DNA of 64,000 bases, taken from assembly GCF_001699815.1 (NCBI RefSeq), contig NZ_MCGB01000057.1, positions 186,001 through 250,000 of the forward strand. Direction: 5' to 3'. The translations under genes and the position numbers were made by a program. Within the stretch, counting starts at the first letter, position 1, and every line of letters begins with the position of its first letter. Shown in pieces: positions 8,965 to 17,322 of this stretch. The notes beneath the pieces are model-generated. The model did not search any database. It was not told the DNA's origin and saw nothing but the letters and a program-made list of their open reading frames with translations. This DNA is from Ralstonia pickettii (GTDB lineage: Bacteria; Pseudomonadota; Gammaproteobacteria; Burkholderiales; Burkholderiaceae).

Positions 8965-9273
8965 GGTGTTCTCCTTGGTGGTTGTAATGAAAAGGCGCAA
9001 GGGCTGCGTAAAGCCCGTATCAGGCAAAAGTATGCCATCGGTAACGACCGCTTCCATCGCATGATCCTGCACCAAAGACGCAAAAGAGCCGATACATTCC
9101 TGCTTTGCAGTATCGTTGAGTATCGTTCCGCCTGCGTGGTACGCCAGCGTTGGCTGCGCCCCAGCGCAGCCAACCTTAACCCGCGGCGTGCGTCAGAAAG
9201 ATGCGCAAAGAAAAAGCCCGGGTATCGCCCGGGCTTGATGTTGCGATGCGGCAGCGATTCTGCCGCCGACCCT
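8965..9273. other. intergenic region
   Basis: About 309 bp between two minus-strand genes. It holds the terminator at 9208-9236 of the upstream repeat-protein gene and must hold the promoter of the GlcG-like gene. I see no other gene. Confidence 0.5.
9208..9236 (-). terminator. terminator after the DPYTDG-repeat protein gene
   Basis: A 9-bp perfect stem AAGCCCGGG/CCCGGGCTT, loop TATCG, is followed on the minus strand by TTTCTTT. Confidence 0.85.
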
Positions 9274-9525
9274 TTACGGTTGACGGTCCGAGCAGGCGCC
9301 GTCCGTATATGGATCGGCACGCCCCATCTTGGCGCCGTCGGTATAGGGGTCTGTGCGGCTTACCTTGGCACCGTCGGTATAGGGATCGGCGCGGCTCACC
9401 TTGTGGGCGGGCTGATACGGATCGATCGAGCCGGCGTGCGCGACCGCCGCGCTCAGCGCCAGCGTCAAGCCGCTTGCGGCTGCAACCAGGGTGCGCGTTG
9501 CAAAGCGTTGCGTGGTGATTTGCAT
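9274..9525 (-). CDS. small secreted protein with tandem DPYTDGAK repeats
   Basis: An 83-residue protein. Residues 1-31 are a clear signal peptide (MQITTQRFATRTLVAAASG, then LTLALSAAVAHA). The mature part is almost only repeats: a degenerate unit IDPYQPAHKV, then SRADPYTDGAKV, SRTDPYTDGAKM and GRADPYTDGA, ending CSDRQP. The start at 9525 has AAGGAGTCCTC in front. It is a monocistronic unit with its own terminator. I do not recognise the family. The acidic DPYTDG units could bind a cation or cell-wall polymer, but this is speculation. Confidence 0.75.
   Translation of the reverse strand: MQITTQRFATRTLVAAASGLTLALSAAVAHAGSIDPYQPAHKVSRADPYTDGAKVSRTDPYTDGAKMGRADPYTDGACSDRQP
9299..9406 (-). repeat. 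three tandem 36-bp coding repeats
   Basis: Units at 9299-9334, 9335-9370 and 9371-9406 each encode 12 residues of the DPYTDGAK repeat; a fourth, degenerate unit follows. Because the unit is a multiple of three, changes in copy number would keep the frame. Confidence 0.85.
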
Positions 9526-9728
9526 GAGGACTCCTTCGGTCATGACACTGCGAACATGACGTGCACCGCTGCGGCACACGTGTCCACGTTGTTCACGCGG
9601 ACGTCATAGCGACCAGGTGAGCGAGCCACCAGTTCTGCACCGCGGTGCTTTGTCACGGGGCTGGTTGCGCGCGTACCCGTCATCCAGACAGACGCAGATG
9701 CCGTGCCACGGCGTATACGTACCGCCAA

Positions 9729-9750
9729 AGAAAAAAGCTCCCGAAGGAGC
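9729..9750 (-). terminator. terminator after the Pro/Tyr-rich protein gene
   Basis: A stem GCTCC/GGAGC with CGAA loop is followed on the minus strand by TTTTTTCTTT. It lies 23 bp after the stop of the gene ending at 9774. Confidence 0.75.
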
Positions 9751-9773
9751 CTTTCTCTTGGCCGGCATGCCGC

Positions 9774-10103
9774 TTACCGCCAGTGGCCCCAGTGACGGCC
9801 GTCGTACCAGCGATAGCGCGGTCCCCAACGGTACCAGCCAGCGCCCACCACAATCGGCGCCGGGCCATAAGCGGGCGGACCGTAATACACGGGCGCCGGG
9901 GCGTAGTACACCGGGGGCGGGGGCGGCGCGTAATAAACCGGCGGCGGCGGTGGGTAATACACCGGCGCGGGTGCCACATACACAGGCGCCACCGGCACGC
10001 CAAACCCAATGCCGACGCTCACGTGCGCCGACGCCATCTGCGGCACGGCCAGCACTGCCAGTGCGGCTGCACCTGCAATCCACAGCACATTGCGTCGAAT
10101 CAT
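9774..10103 (-). CDS. secreted Pro/Tyr-rich protein
   Basis: A 109-residue protein with a signal peptide (MIRRNVLWIAGAAALAVLAV ending ASA-H). The mature chain has repeated PVYYAPPPP units and ends in an aromatic, basic tail (GWYRWGPRYRWYDGRHW). Similar short exported proteins with PVYYxPPP repeats are common in Burkholderiaceae but have no established function. I chose the ATG at 10103 because AGGTGA precedes it; ATG codons at 10121 and 10109 are possible. It has its own terminator. Confidence 0.75.
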   Translation of the reverse strand: MIRRNVLWIAGAAALAVLAVPQMASAHVSVGIGFGVPVAPVYVAPAPVYYPPPPPVYYAPPPPPVYYAPAPVYYGPPAYGPAPIVVGAGWYRWGPRYRWYDGRHWGHWR

Positions 10104-10255
10104 CGTCATCACCTGCTGCATGAGCGCCGGGCGAGTCCATAGCCGGCGCGGAATACGGTATCTGTATTGTATTCAGAGCCACTGACACAGGTGATACGGC
10201 GCTGGCGATTTCGTAACAGAACGTAACGCCACATCGCACGCAAGCGTCCCCGCCT

Positions 10256-10495
10256 CTAGCCCACGGCGGAACTGCAGTCGAACTGGCCCGAGGCGATCAT
10301 CGCTTCGGCATACGCTCGCGCGGCTTCCAGAGCGCTGGCGGCACTCCGATATGTGTTCGCCGATTCGCGCACCGTTGTACGGGCTAACAGGGTCTCACCG
10401 TTGCTGGCGCGAAGGATGCTCACTTCGGCGCGCCACGCTTGCGGCGAGAGTTCATAGGCAGATACCTCGATTTTGCAGTCGTCTCGGAACGTCAT
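10256..10495 (-). CDS. small conserved hypothetical protein
   Basis: A 79-residue soluble protein beginning MTFRDDCKIEVSAYELS. The core, WRAEVSILRASNGETLLARTTVRESANTYRSAASALEAARAYAEAMI, looks like a small alpha/beta domain ending in a long helix. The strong ribosome site GGAGGACAT directly before the ATG fixes the start. It is the second of two small minus-strand genes after the phasin terminator. I do not recognise a function. Confidence 0.65.
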   Translation of the reverse strand: MTFRDDCKIEVSAYELSPQAWRAEVSILRASNGETLLARTTVRESANTYRSAASALEAARAYAEAMIASGQFDCSSAVG

Positions 10496-10533
10496 ATGTC
10501 CTCCGGGTCGTATTGGATAGGCCCAGCCCCGTG

Positions 10534-10608
10534 TCAATGCACGAAGAGCCAGATCACCAGCAACACAAGCGCGGGAACACCCAAGAGCCACGCAACGAGA
10601 TAGGACAT
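10534..10608 (-). CDS. 24-residue single-pass membrane peptide
   Basis: ATG at 10608 with GGGAGG six bases upstream opens a 24-codon frame, MSYLVAWLLGVPALVLLVIW then LFVH. It is one hydrophobic helix with no charged residue. The good ribosome site and its place 38 bp before another small gene support expression. Resemblance to other tiny stress-linked membrane peptides is general only; no function can be given. Confidence 0.6.
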   Translation of the reverse strand: MSYLVAWLLGVPALVLLVIWLFVH

Positions 10609-10657
10609 GACAACCTCCCACATGTTGATAGGCATGCAGGAAGTGTAGAAAAGCGCG

Positions 10658-10686
10658 CACGGACGGAGTATCGACCTCCGTCCGTG
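10658..10686 (-). terminator. terminator after phasin gene
   Basis: An 11-bp perfect stem CACGGACGGAG/CTCCGTCCGTG with loop TATCGAC. On the minus strand it is followed by CGCGCTTTTC. It lies 69 bp past the phasin stop and before the two small genes, which therefore need their own promoter or readthrough. Confidence 0.75.
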
Positions 10687-10755
10687 CCGTTTTGTAGGAC
10701 TGTGCCGAAATGACTGTCGGCCCACGCCGACGCATCTCACCCGTATAGAGGAGCC

Positions 10756-11265
10756 TCAGCGTGCGGTGCCGTTCCTGGCGGCAACGTCACTTGGGGTCAG
10801 GATTCGGCCCGCGCCCGCATCCTCGGCCGCCTCTGCAGCAGCGACTTCCAGACCGACCGATGCCTTGAAGAAGTTCACGGCAGCCTCGGCGCCAGGAGGC
10901 GCGGCGTCCACAAGGTTTTCTGCGACGAAGCCCCATTGGCGGCGCACTTCGTCACCGTGGCGCTGCAATGCGCGAGCAATCCCGTTCTGCGTCTCGACGC
11001 CGATTTCAACAAAATTGCGCGTGTAGCCGGAGACGCGTTCGCCGGACGGTTGCAGATAGCGGGCTTGTGCGTTCCACCATTCGCCTGCGTCCTGCGCACC
11101 GGTGGCGTCGTGCAGGCAGTGTTCAGTCTCGTCAAGGCCGGCCTTGATGGCCTGCAAATTGAGCCCGATCAGGCGGTTGACGCCGTTCACCGCCTCTTCG
11201 GTGACAGCCATCCAGGTTTCAAGCTGTGATCGTTGCAGAACGCCAAGTTGCTCCAGAGTCATCAT
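10756..11265 (-). CDS. phasin family protein (PHA granule-associated)
   Basis: A 169-residue, Ala/Glu-rich, helical protein without a signal peptide. It has the phasin layout: MMTLEQLGVLQRSQLETWM, then a helix with LIGLNLQAIKAGLDET, and YTRNFVEIGVETQNGIARAL. Phasins coat polyhydroxyalkanoate granules and control their number and size. The start at 11265 has GGGAGT seven bases upstream; ATG at 11262 is also possible. It is monocistronic with a strong terminator. Confidence 0.8.
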   Translation of the reverse strand: MMTLEQLGVLQRSQLETWMAVTEEAVNGVNRLIGLNLQAIKAGLDETEHCLHDATGAQDAGEWWNAQARYLQPSGERVSGYTRNFVEIGVETQNGIARALQRHGDEVRRQWGFVAENLVDAAPPGAEAAVNFFKASVGLEVAAAEAAEDAGAGRILTPSDVAARNGTAR

Positions 11266-11454
11266 GTCGGTTACTCCCTCTGAGATCGGTGAACACGTCC
11301 AGCATATGCCGGGCGTTTCAGTGTAGCCGGGCGCGATGCCGATTTCCCTGACATCACCCGTTTGTCCTACAGGCGTTTCGGACACCCTCGCCTGCGGCAC
11401 CAGCCATGTGCGCGTTAGAGTGAACCGCATCCTTCACCAGACCACGGAGTCACG

Positions 11455-11865
11455 ATGAAACGTCTCACCGCTGCCTTGATCGCTACCGCATCCATTGCCA
11501 CCGCGCCGCTGGCCTTCGCGCAAGTCGCTGGCCATGCCGCGCTAGGTGTATCCGTTACCGAACTCGATGCCGTCATCAAGGGCGTGAGTGTGAAGAAGCA
11601 GGTGCTCGGCAAGGCTGTCTATAACGAGGCCAACGAGAAGATCGGCAATGTGCAGGACTTGATCGTGGCACCGGAGAACGCCGTCTCGTTCGCTATCGTC
11701 GGCGCGGGCGGCTTTGTTGGCGTGGGCCGTCATGACGTGGCCATTCCTGTGAATCAGTTCCACTATGATCAGGGGAGGATCGTGCTGCCCAGCGCTACCA
11801 AGGACGCCATCAAGGCACTACCGGAGTTCAAGTACGAGCGTCAGCCAAAGCCTGCCAAGGCCTGA
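11455..11865 (+). CDS. exported PRC-barrel domain protein
   Basis: A 136-residue protein. Residues 1-22 are a signal peptide (MKRLTAALIATASIATAPLAFA). The rest is a PRC-barrel-like domain: VLGKAVYNEANEKIGNVQDLIVAPENAVSFAIVGAGGFVGVGRHDVAIPV. PRC barrels occur in photosynthetic reaction-centre H subunits and RimM; exported single-domain versions are common in Burkholderiaceae with unknown roles. It diverges from the phasin gene and is followed by a small lipoprotein gene. Confidence 0.8.
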   Translation: MKRLTAALIATASIATAPLAFAQVAGHAALGVSVTELDAVIKGVSVKKQVLGKAVYNEANEKIGNVQDLIVAPENAVSFAIVGAGGFVGVGRHDVAIPVNQFHYDQGRIVLPSATKDAIKALPEFKYERQPKPAKA

Positions 11866-12004
11866 TCACCGGCGGGAACTTTGTCTTCCCAAGGCGCGCT
11901 GAAGGTGTGGGAATCGGCTGACAAACCTTTCAGGCAACCTGACCTGCACATACCGGCATGCGTGACCTTGAATGCAGGTACACAGACGACAAAAGGAGTT
12001 TGTT

Positions 12005-12205
12005 ATGCGTGCCTTCGTATCCTTGATTCTGGCGGCCGCATTGGCATCCGTCAGCGGATGCGCGGACATGACGCCAAAGCAGCGCAATACCGCGCTAGGC
12101 GCAGCCGCAGGTGGTGTCGCCGGGGCGGCCATCTGGGGCGGTCCGGGCGCCACGCTGGGTGGTGCCGCACTGGGTGGCGTGGTCGGTAACGCCGTCACCA
12201 AGTAA
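12005..12205 (+). CDS. small glycine-zipper lipoprotein
   Basis: A 66-residue protein. Signal peptide and lipobox: MRAFVSLILAAALASVSGC, Cys19 being the lipidated residue. The mature part has a glycine zipper (ALGAAAGGVAGAAIWGGPG and GGAALGGVVGNAV), which usually inserts into or spans membranes. AAAGGAG precedes the ATG at a normal distance. A clear terminator follows. Such proteins resemble osmotically induced lipoproteins of the OsmB type; the role is inferred only at that level. Confidence 0.75.
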   Translation: MRAFVSLILAAALASVSGCADMTPKQRNTALGAAAGGVAGAAIWGGPGATLGGAALGGVVGNAVTK

Positions 12206-12241
12206 CCCCCAAGCGCGCAGCGATGCGCGTGCTGCAAGCTC

Positions 12242-12272
12242 GGGCCAGGCCATTGTTTGCCTGGCCCTTTTT
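12242..12272 (+). terminator. terminator after glycine-zipper lipoprotein gene
   Basis: A 9-bp stem GGGCCAGGC/GCCTGGCCC with loop CATTGTTT is followed by TTTTT. Confidence 0.9.
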
Positions 12273-12364
12273 GTTGCCTGAGAGCGGCGCTATACGACTG
12301 CACATTCCCCTCATACGCATATGCGAATGCCGGCGCATAATCGGCGTTTTGCAACGGAGGCAAT

Positions 12365-13327
12365 GTGCGATACGAGCAAGAGGGTTTTGGCGTGGGCAGC
12401 ACACCGATCCTGAGCGTCGAAGGCCTGCGCAAACGTTACGGCGAACAGACTGTCGTCGACAACCTCAGCTTCAGCGTTCGGCGCGGCCAGTGCTTCGGCC
12501 TGCTGGGCCCCAACGGCGCCGGCAAGACCACCACGCTGCGCATGCTGCTCGGCATGACGATGCCCGATGCGGGTAGCCTGAGACTGTGCGACGAGCCTGT
12601 CCCGGAAGCCGCACATCGTGCACGCATGCGCGTGGGCGTGGTGCCGCAGTTCGACAATCTCGATCCAGACTTCTCCGTCTCCGAAAACCTGCGCATCTTC
12701 GGTCGCTACTTTGGCCTGTCTTCCGCGACCATCCGCGAGCGCATCCCCACCTTGCTGGAGTTCGCGCGTCTCGAACAGAAAGCCGATGCTCCTGTACGCG
12801 CCCTCTCGGGCGGCATGAAACGGCGGCTGACGGTAGCGCGCGCCCTGATCAACGATCCCGACATCCTCGTCATGGACGAGCCCACCACGGGGCTCGACCC
12901 GCAGGCTCGACACCTGATCTGGGAACGCCTGCGCTCACTGCTCGCCGCCGGCAAGACCATCCTGCTGACCACGCATTTCATGGAAGAAGCCGAGCGCCTG
13001 TGCGATGAACTTTGCGTGATCGACAACGGCCGCAAGATCGCGCAAGGCAAGCCGCAAGACCTCATCGCACGCGAAATCGGCTGCGACGTTGTTGAGGTCT
13101 ACGGCGACGATCTCAACGCCCTTCGCACGCTGCTCACGCCGCTGGCCGACCGCGTGGAAATCAGCGGCGAGACGCTCTTCTGCTACGCACGCGATCCGCA
13201 GCCGCTGGTGGCTGCGCTGCGCGCACAGGCAGAAACGCACACCATGCCCGGCCTGCGCTATCTGCACCGCCCGGCCAATCTCGAAGATGTGTTCCTGCGC
13301 CTGACTGGCCGCGAAATGCGCGACTGA
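12365..13327 (+). CDS. NodI/DrrA-type ABC transporter ATP-binding protein
   Basis: A 320-residue ABC ATPase: Walker A GPNGAGKT at 48-55, Q-loop [11 protein letters not shown], signature [10 protein letters not shown], Walker [14 protein letters not shown] and a switch His in [11 protein letters not shown]. The C-terminal extension is typical of NodI/DrrA exporters. The permease gene follows after 11 bp. The start is a GTG at 12365 with GGAGG just four bases upstream; a GTG at 12392 is an alternative. NodI in rhizobia exports Nod factors, but betaproteobacterial homologs without nod genes export something unknown, possibly a polysaccharide or lipid-like compound. Confidence 0.9.
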   Translation: MRYEQEGFGVGSTPILSVEGLRKRYGEQTVVDNLSFSVRRGQCFGLLGPNGAGKTTTLRMLLGMTMPDAGSLRLCDEPVPEAAHRARMRVGVVPQFDNLDPDFSVSENLRIFGRYFGLSSATIRERIPTLLEFARLEQKADAPVRALSGGMKRRLTVARALINDPDILVMDEPTTGLDPQARHLIWERLRSLLAAGKTILLTTHFMEEAERLCDELCVIDNGRKIAQGKPQDLIAREIGCDVVEVYGDDLNALRTLLTPLADRVEISGETLFCYARDPQPLVAALRAQAETHTMPGLRYLHRPANLEDVFLRLTGREMRD

Positions 13328-13338
13328 GAGAACCATCC

Positions 13339-14160
13339 ATGTCCACTGAAACCGCACTCACTCCAACGCTGCAGCGGGCCTTTCCGCAGCCGCTGCTGCC
13401 GCTCAACTTCCGCAACTGGCAGTACGTCTGGCTCCGCAACTTCATGGTGTGGCGCAAGCTGGCCATTCCGTCGATGGCCGGCAACCTCGCCGACCCGATG
13501 ATCTATCTGTTCGGGCTCGGGCTCGGCCTTGGCCTGCTGGTCGGGCGCGTCGACGGCGTGTCGTACATCGCATTCCTGGCGGCCGGCACGGTGGCGTCCA
13601 GCACAATGATGTCGGCGAGCTTCGAAGCGATGTATTCCGCGTTCTCGCGCATGCACGTGCAACGTACATGGGAGGCGATCCTGTACGCACCGCTCAGCCT
13701 GGGCGACGTGGTCCTTGGTGAGCTGTTCTGGGCCGCCAGCAAGTCGGTGCTCTCGGGCCTGGCGATCATGCTGGTCGCGGGCGCACTCGGCTATGCGTCG
13801 ATGCCGCAGGCACTGCTGGCCCTGCCCGTCATCGTCTTGACCGGCTTCACCTTTGCCTGCCTGGCGATGAACATGACGGCGCTTGCGCCCAACTACGACT
13901 TCTTCATGTTCTACCAGACGCTGGTGATCACGCCGATGATGCTGCTCTCGGGCGTGTTCTTCCCGCTATCGCAACTGCCGGCGCCCGTGCGCGCGGCGAC
14001 GAGCGTACTGCCATTGCCGCACGCGGTGGATCTGATCCGCCCGCTCATGCTGGGCCGCACGCCCGAGAACATCCTGCTGCACCTGGGCGTACTGCTGCTG
14101 TACGCCGTTGCCGCGCTGCTCTCGTGTCTCTGGCTGCTGCGCCGTCGCATGCTCAAGTAG
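13339..14160 (+). CDS. NodJ-type ABC-2 permease
   Basis: A 273-residue ABC-2 family membrane protein with six hydrophobic segments. NodJ-like features include NWQYVWLRNFMVWRKLAIPS at the N-terminus, the helix with IYLFGLGLGLGLLVGRVDG, and LLSGVFFPLSQLPAPVRAA before the last segments. It pairs with the ATPase 11 bp upstream to form a complete exporter. A bidirectional terminator shared with purF follows. Confidence 0.9.
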   Translation: MSTETALTPTLQRAFPQPLLPLNFRNWQYVWLRNFMVWRKLAIPSMAGNLADPMIYLFGLGLGLGLLVGRVDGVSYIAFLAAGTVASSTMMSASFEAMYSAFSRMHVQRTWEAILYAPLSLGDVVLGELFWAASKSVLSGLAIMLVAGALGYASMPQALLALPVIVLTGFTFACLAMNMTALAPNYDFFMFYQTLVITPMMLLSGVFFPLSQLPAPVRAATSVLPLPHAVDLIRPLMLGRTPENILLHLGVLLLYAVAALLSCLWLLRRRMLK

Positions 14161-14183
14161 CGCGATCCCGACGTCCAACAAAA

Positions 14184-14209
14184 AAGCCCGTCGCGATGAC
14201 GGGCTTTCT
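14184..14209. terminator. bidirectional terminator between nodJ-like gene and purF
   Basis: A 9-bp stem AAGCCCGTC/GACGGGCTT with loop GCGAT. T-rich tails are present both ways (TTTCTTTT on plus, TTTTTTG on minus). It serves the two convergent genes. Confidence 0.85.
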
Positions 14210-14226
14210 TTTACGGCGCTCGAGAA

Positions 14227-15762
14227 TTACTCGTTCACGGCGGAGCGCTGCAGATGCAGTTGCGTGCGCGGATCATCGTTCTGCGCGTTCTCACGATCCG
14301 CCTTGGCCGAATTGTTACGCGCGGCCTCCAGGCGATCGAGGTACGCCTCGTCAATGTCGCCCGTCACGTACTTGCCGTCAAAGCATGACGCATCGAAATC
14401 CTTCAGTGCCGGATTGACATCGCGCACCGCGCGCTTCATGTCCTCCACATCCTGGTACACAAGCTGGTCTGCGCCGATGATCTTGGCAATCTCCTCGTGC
14501 GTGCGGCCATAAGCCACCAGTTCGCCGCGCGTCGGCATGTCGATACCGTACACGTTGGGGAACTTCACCGGCGGCGCGGCCGAAGCGAAGATCACCTTCT
14601 TGGCACCGGCATCGCGTGCCATCTGCACGATCTCCGACGACGTCGTGCCGCGCACGATGGAGTCATCGACGATCAGCACGTTCTTGTCCTTGAACTCGAT
14701 TGCCATGGCGTTGAGCTTCTGGCGCACAGATTTCTTGCGTACCGCCTGACCCGGCATGATGAAGGTACGGCCCACGTATCGGTTCTTGAAGAAACCTTCG
14801 CGATACGGCACGCCCAGGTGGTTAGCCACCTGCATGGCAGCTGGGCGGGACGAATCCGGAATCGGCATCACCACGTCGATCCTGTCGGTCACCTCGCGCT
14901 TGATCTTCTCAGCCAGGTAGTCGCCCATGCGCAGTCGCGCGTCGTACACCGACACACCATCCATGCGGGAGTCCGGACGGGCGAGGTACACGTATTCGAA
15001 AATGCATGGCGAAAGTACCGGGTTCGCAGCGCATTGCTTGGTGTGCAGCTTGCCCTCAAGGTCAATGAAGATGGCTTCGCCGGGGGCCACATCGCGCTCG
15101 AACTTGAAGCCGATGCCTTCCAGCGCCACCGACTCCGAAGCAACCATATATTCGATGCCGCCATCCGGCGTTTCCTGGGTGCCCAGCGCGAGCGGGCGGA
15201 TGCCGAACGGATCGCGCACAGCCAGCACGCCGTAGCCCGAGATCTCGGCAGCGATGGCATACGAACCACGCACGCGGCGATGCAGGCCTTCTACCGCGGT
15301 GAAGATGGAATCGCGATTCAGCGGAATGTCGTTGCTGGCGCGTTGCAGCTCGTCGGCCAGCACATTGAGCAGCACTTCGGAATCAGACTGCGTGTTGATG
15401 TGGCGGCGATCGCGCCGGAACATCTCGTCGCGCAGTTGATCCGAGTTCGTCAGGTTGCCGTTGTGTGCCAACACGATGCCGAACGGCGCGTTGACATAGA
15501 ACGGTTGGGCCTCCTCTTCGCTGGAGGAACCTGCAGTCGGATAGCGCACCTGACCGATACCGCTCGTACCCGGCAGGCCGCGCATATTGCGCGTGCGGAA
15601 CACGTCACGCACCATGCCGTTGGCCTTGTGCATGTGGAACGTGCTGCCTGATGCGGTGGCAATGCCCGCAGCGTCTTGCCCGCGGTGTTGCAGGAGCAAC
15701 AGACTGTCGTAGATCAGCTGATTGACGGGCGTGGCTGAGACCACCCCAACGATACCGCACAT
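14227..15762 (-). CDS. purF: amidophosphoribosyltransferase
   Basis: A 511-residue enzyme for the first committed step of purine synthesis: PRPP plus glutamine gives phosphoribosylamine. MCGIVGVVS at the start gives Cys2 as the glutaminase nucleophile after Met removal, which decides the ATG at 15762 over upstream codons. [11 protein letters not shown] and the PRPP-binding motif [14 protein letters not shown] mark the two domains. It follows cvpA, as in many proteobacteria, with a hairpin in the 98-bp gap. Confidence 0.97.
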   Translation of the reverse strand: MCGIVGVVSATPVNQLIYDSLLLLQHRGQDAAGIATASGSTFHMHKANGMVRDVFRTRNMRGLPGTSGIGQVRYPTAGSSSEEEAQPFYVNAPFGIVLAHNGNLTNSDQLRDEMFRRDRRHINTQSDSEVLLNVLADELQRASNDIPLNRDSIFTAVEGLHRRVRGSYAIAAEISGYGVLAVRDPFGIRPLALGTQETPDGGIEYMVASESVALEGIGFKFERDVAPGEAIFIDLEGKLHTKQCAANPVLSPCIFEYVYLARPDSRMDGVSVYDARLRMGDYLAEKIKREVTDRIDVVMPIPDSSRPAAMQVANHLGVPYREGFFKNRYVGRTFIMPGQAVRKKSVRQKLNAMAIEFKDKNVLIVDDSIVRGTTSSEIVQMARDAGAKKVIFASAAPPVKFPNVYGIDMPTRGELVAYGRTHEEIAKIIGADQLVYQDVEDMKRAVRDVNPALKDFDASCFDGKYVTGDIDEAYLDRLEAARNNSAKADRENAQNDDPRTQLHLQRSAVNE

Positions 15763-15790
15763 GTCGAACTCCAGCGAGAACGTATTTGGT

Positions 15791-15815
15791 GGCGCCCACA
15801 CCCGTTGCGGGCGCC
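15791..15815 (-). other. hairpin in purF leader
   Basis: A 7-bp stem GGCGCCC/GGGCGCC with an 11-base loop lies between cvpA and purF, about 30 bases before the purF ATG on the minus strand. It has no T-run after it, so it is not an ordinary terminator. It may affect mRNA stability or purF translation. Confidence 0.5.
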
Positions 15816-15860
15816 GAAAAAGCTTCCCGGATCGCCTAGCTTGTGGCCAGGCGCTCCAGA

Positions 15861-16358
15861 TCAATAGTGAACATACTTAGCGACATCTGGGGGCAACAAG
15901 GGCTTGGCCGCCTGTGCTGCCTGCTCCGCATAGGGTCGCGTAATCGCATCGTGCCAGAACGGTTGCTCAGGCAGGCTGGTAAAGCCGGCCACCGTCATCA
16001 ACACGAGGATGATCACGCCTCCGCGCGCCAACCCGAACACCATACCCAGACCGCGATCCGCCGGCTTGAGCCCCGCGCTCGCCAGCGCCGCCGAAAGCAG
16101 TGCCCCCACCAGCGAAGTCGCAATCACCGTCACGATAAACAGTAGGACGAAACCGAGAATGGTGCGTGCGACCGGTCCACCGGGCAGCGATTCCGGCATC
16201 CAGCCCGCCGCCACACCGGAAAACGTGTACGCCACCCATGCGGCAAACAGCCACCCGAGCAGCGCCAGCACCTCACGGATCAGCCCGCGAAATAACCCAA
16301 TCAGCGCCGACGTGACGATGATGAACAGCACACCGTAGTCAAAGAACGTCGGTTGCAT
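15861..16358 (-). CDS. cvpA: CvpA family inner-membrane protein
   Basis: A 165-residue protein with four hydrophobic segments; [26 protein letters not shown] at the start and the [20 protein letters not shown] segment are typical of the CvpA family. First known for colicin V production in E. coli, it has a general but unclear envelope role. It lies between a DedD-like SPOR gene and purF in the folC-dedD-cvpA-purF order that E. coli also has. Confidence 0.93.
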   Translation of the reverse strand: MQPTFFDYGVLFIIVTSALIGLFRGLIREVLALLGWLFAAWVAYTFSGVAAGWMPESLPGGPVARTILGFVLLFIVTVIATSLVGALLSAALASAGLKPADRGLGMVFGLARGGVIILVLMTVAGFTSLPEQPFWHDAITRPYAEQAAQAAKPLLPPDVAKYVHY

Positions 16359-16448
16359 CGGGCTGCGGCTTGGATTGACTGTGGCGGAATGCAGCGTGAA
16401 CCGTCAGCAAATCCGACGAGCGCGCTGGGTACACGGTCGGCCGCATCG

Positions 16449-17309
16449 TCATTGCTGCACGAGTTTAGGCGTCAGGCCAATCTGCTCGGCACGCTTCTGC
16501 GCCGCTTCCGCCGATGCACGATCGTTGAACGGGCCTGCACGCAGCAAGGCGAGATCGCCCTTTTCAGGCACCTTCTTGTGTTCGATGTAACCCGGAATCT
16601 TCTCGCTCTTGAGCTTGCCCAGCCAATTTCGGGCACGGTCTTCGGAAGCGAAGGCGCCGATCAGCAGGATGAACTTGCCGCCATTGGCATCGGTGCTCGT
16701 TGCAGCCGCTTGCTGTGCAGGCTGGGCAGCCGGTTGCGCAGGTTTCGTTGCGGGCTTGGATTCAGCGGGTGGCGTCAGACTGGCGACAGGCTTGGGCGGT
16801 GTCGCCGGCTTGACTGCGGCCGGCGCGTTCTGAGCTGCTGGCGGCGCATCGTTGCTCGCGACCACCTCTTCGCCCTGGTCAAGCGCCTGCGCCTGATCCG
16901 TCGACGAAACCGCAGGACGCGACGCAGAACGCCGGCTGGCGACCTTCGGCTCATCGGTGGAGGCCTTGGCGCCACGATCGACCGGCTGATCCTGGATCTG
17001 CACGGCCACGGCATCGGTCACGGGGCGCGGCTTGGCGTCAAACACGAGGGGCAGCACGATCACAGCGGCGCCAACCAGCACCACCGCGCCGATCAGGCGG
17101 CGGCGAGCGCGTTGTTTTTGCGGGAGTTCGGGGTCAAGGCCGTCGTCATCATCGTCGGTTCGACGGGAGGCGCGGCTGCGAGCATTCGACGATGCGCGCG
17201 AACCACGCACCGCATCGCGAGCCACATCGGCAGCGCTGCCGGCGGCTGCGCTGCGTGTGCGTTCGCCTTCAGCGTTCTTGCGGGAGGAAAAGATGGAAAA
17301 CAGTCCCAT
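16449..17309 (-). CDS. SPOR-domain protein, DedD-like
   Basis: A 286-residue protein. A basic cytoplasmic N-terminus is followed by a single membrane helix (RRLIGAVVLVGAAVIVLPLVF, near residues 90-110), a long Ala/Pro/Lys linker, and a C-terminal SPOR domain (FILLIGAFASEDRARNWLGKLK to GLTPKLVQQ). SPOR domains bind denuded septal peptidoglycan, and DedD helps cell division in E. coli. The start at 17309 (MGLFSIFSSRK) has a position 13 bp after folC. Gene order supports the dedD equivalence. Confidence 0.88.
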   Translation of the reverse strand: MGLFSIFSSRKNAEGERTRSAAAGSAADVARDAVRGSRASSNARSRASRRTDDDDDGLDPELPQKQRARRRLIGAVVLVGAAVIVLPLVFDAKPRPVTDAVAVQIQDQPVDRGAKASTDEPKVASRRSASRPAVSSTDQAQALDQGEEVVASNDAPPAAQNAPAAVKPATPPKPVASLTPPAESKPATKPAQPAAQPAQQAAATSTDANGGKFILLIGAFASEDRARNWLGKLKSEKIPGYIEHKKVPEKGDLALLRAGPFNDRASAEAAQKRAEQIGLTPKLVQQ

Positions 17310-17322
17310 GAGGGCCCCGGTT

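Noticed and set aside
9299-9406. Regular 36-bp repeats as a CRISPR array
   Set aside because: The units are directly adjacent without spacers and encode an in-frame protein repeat behind a signal peptide.
12365-14160. True nodulation genes nodI/nodJ
   Set aside because: No nod biosynthesis or regulation genes are near; the pair is a widespread exporter of the same family in Burkholderiaceae.
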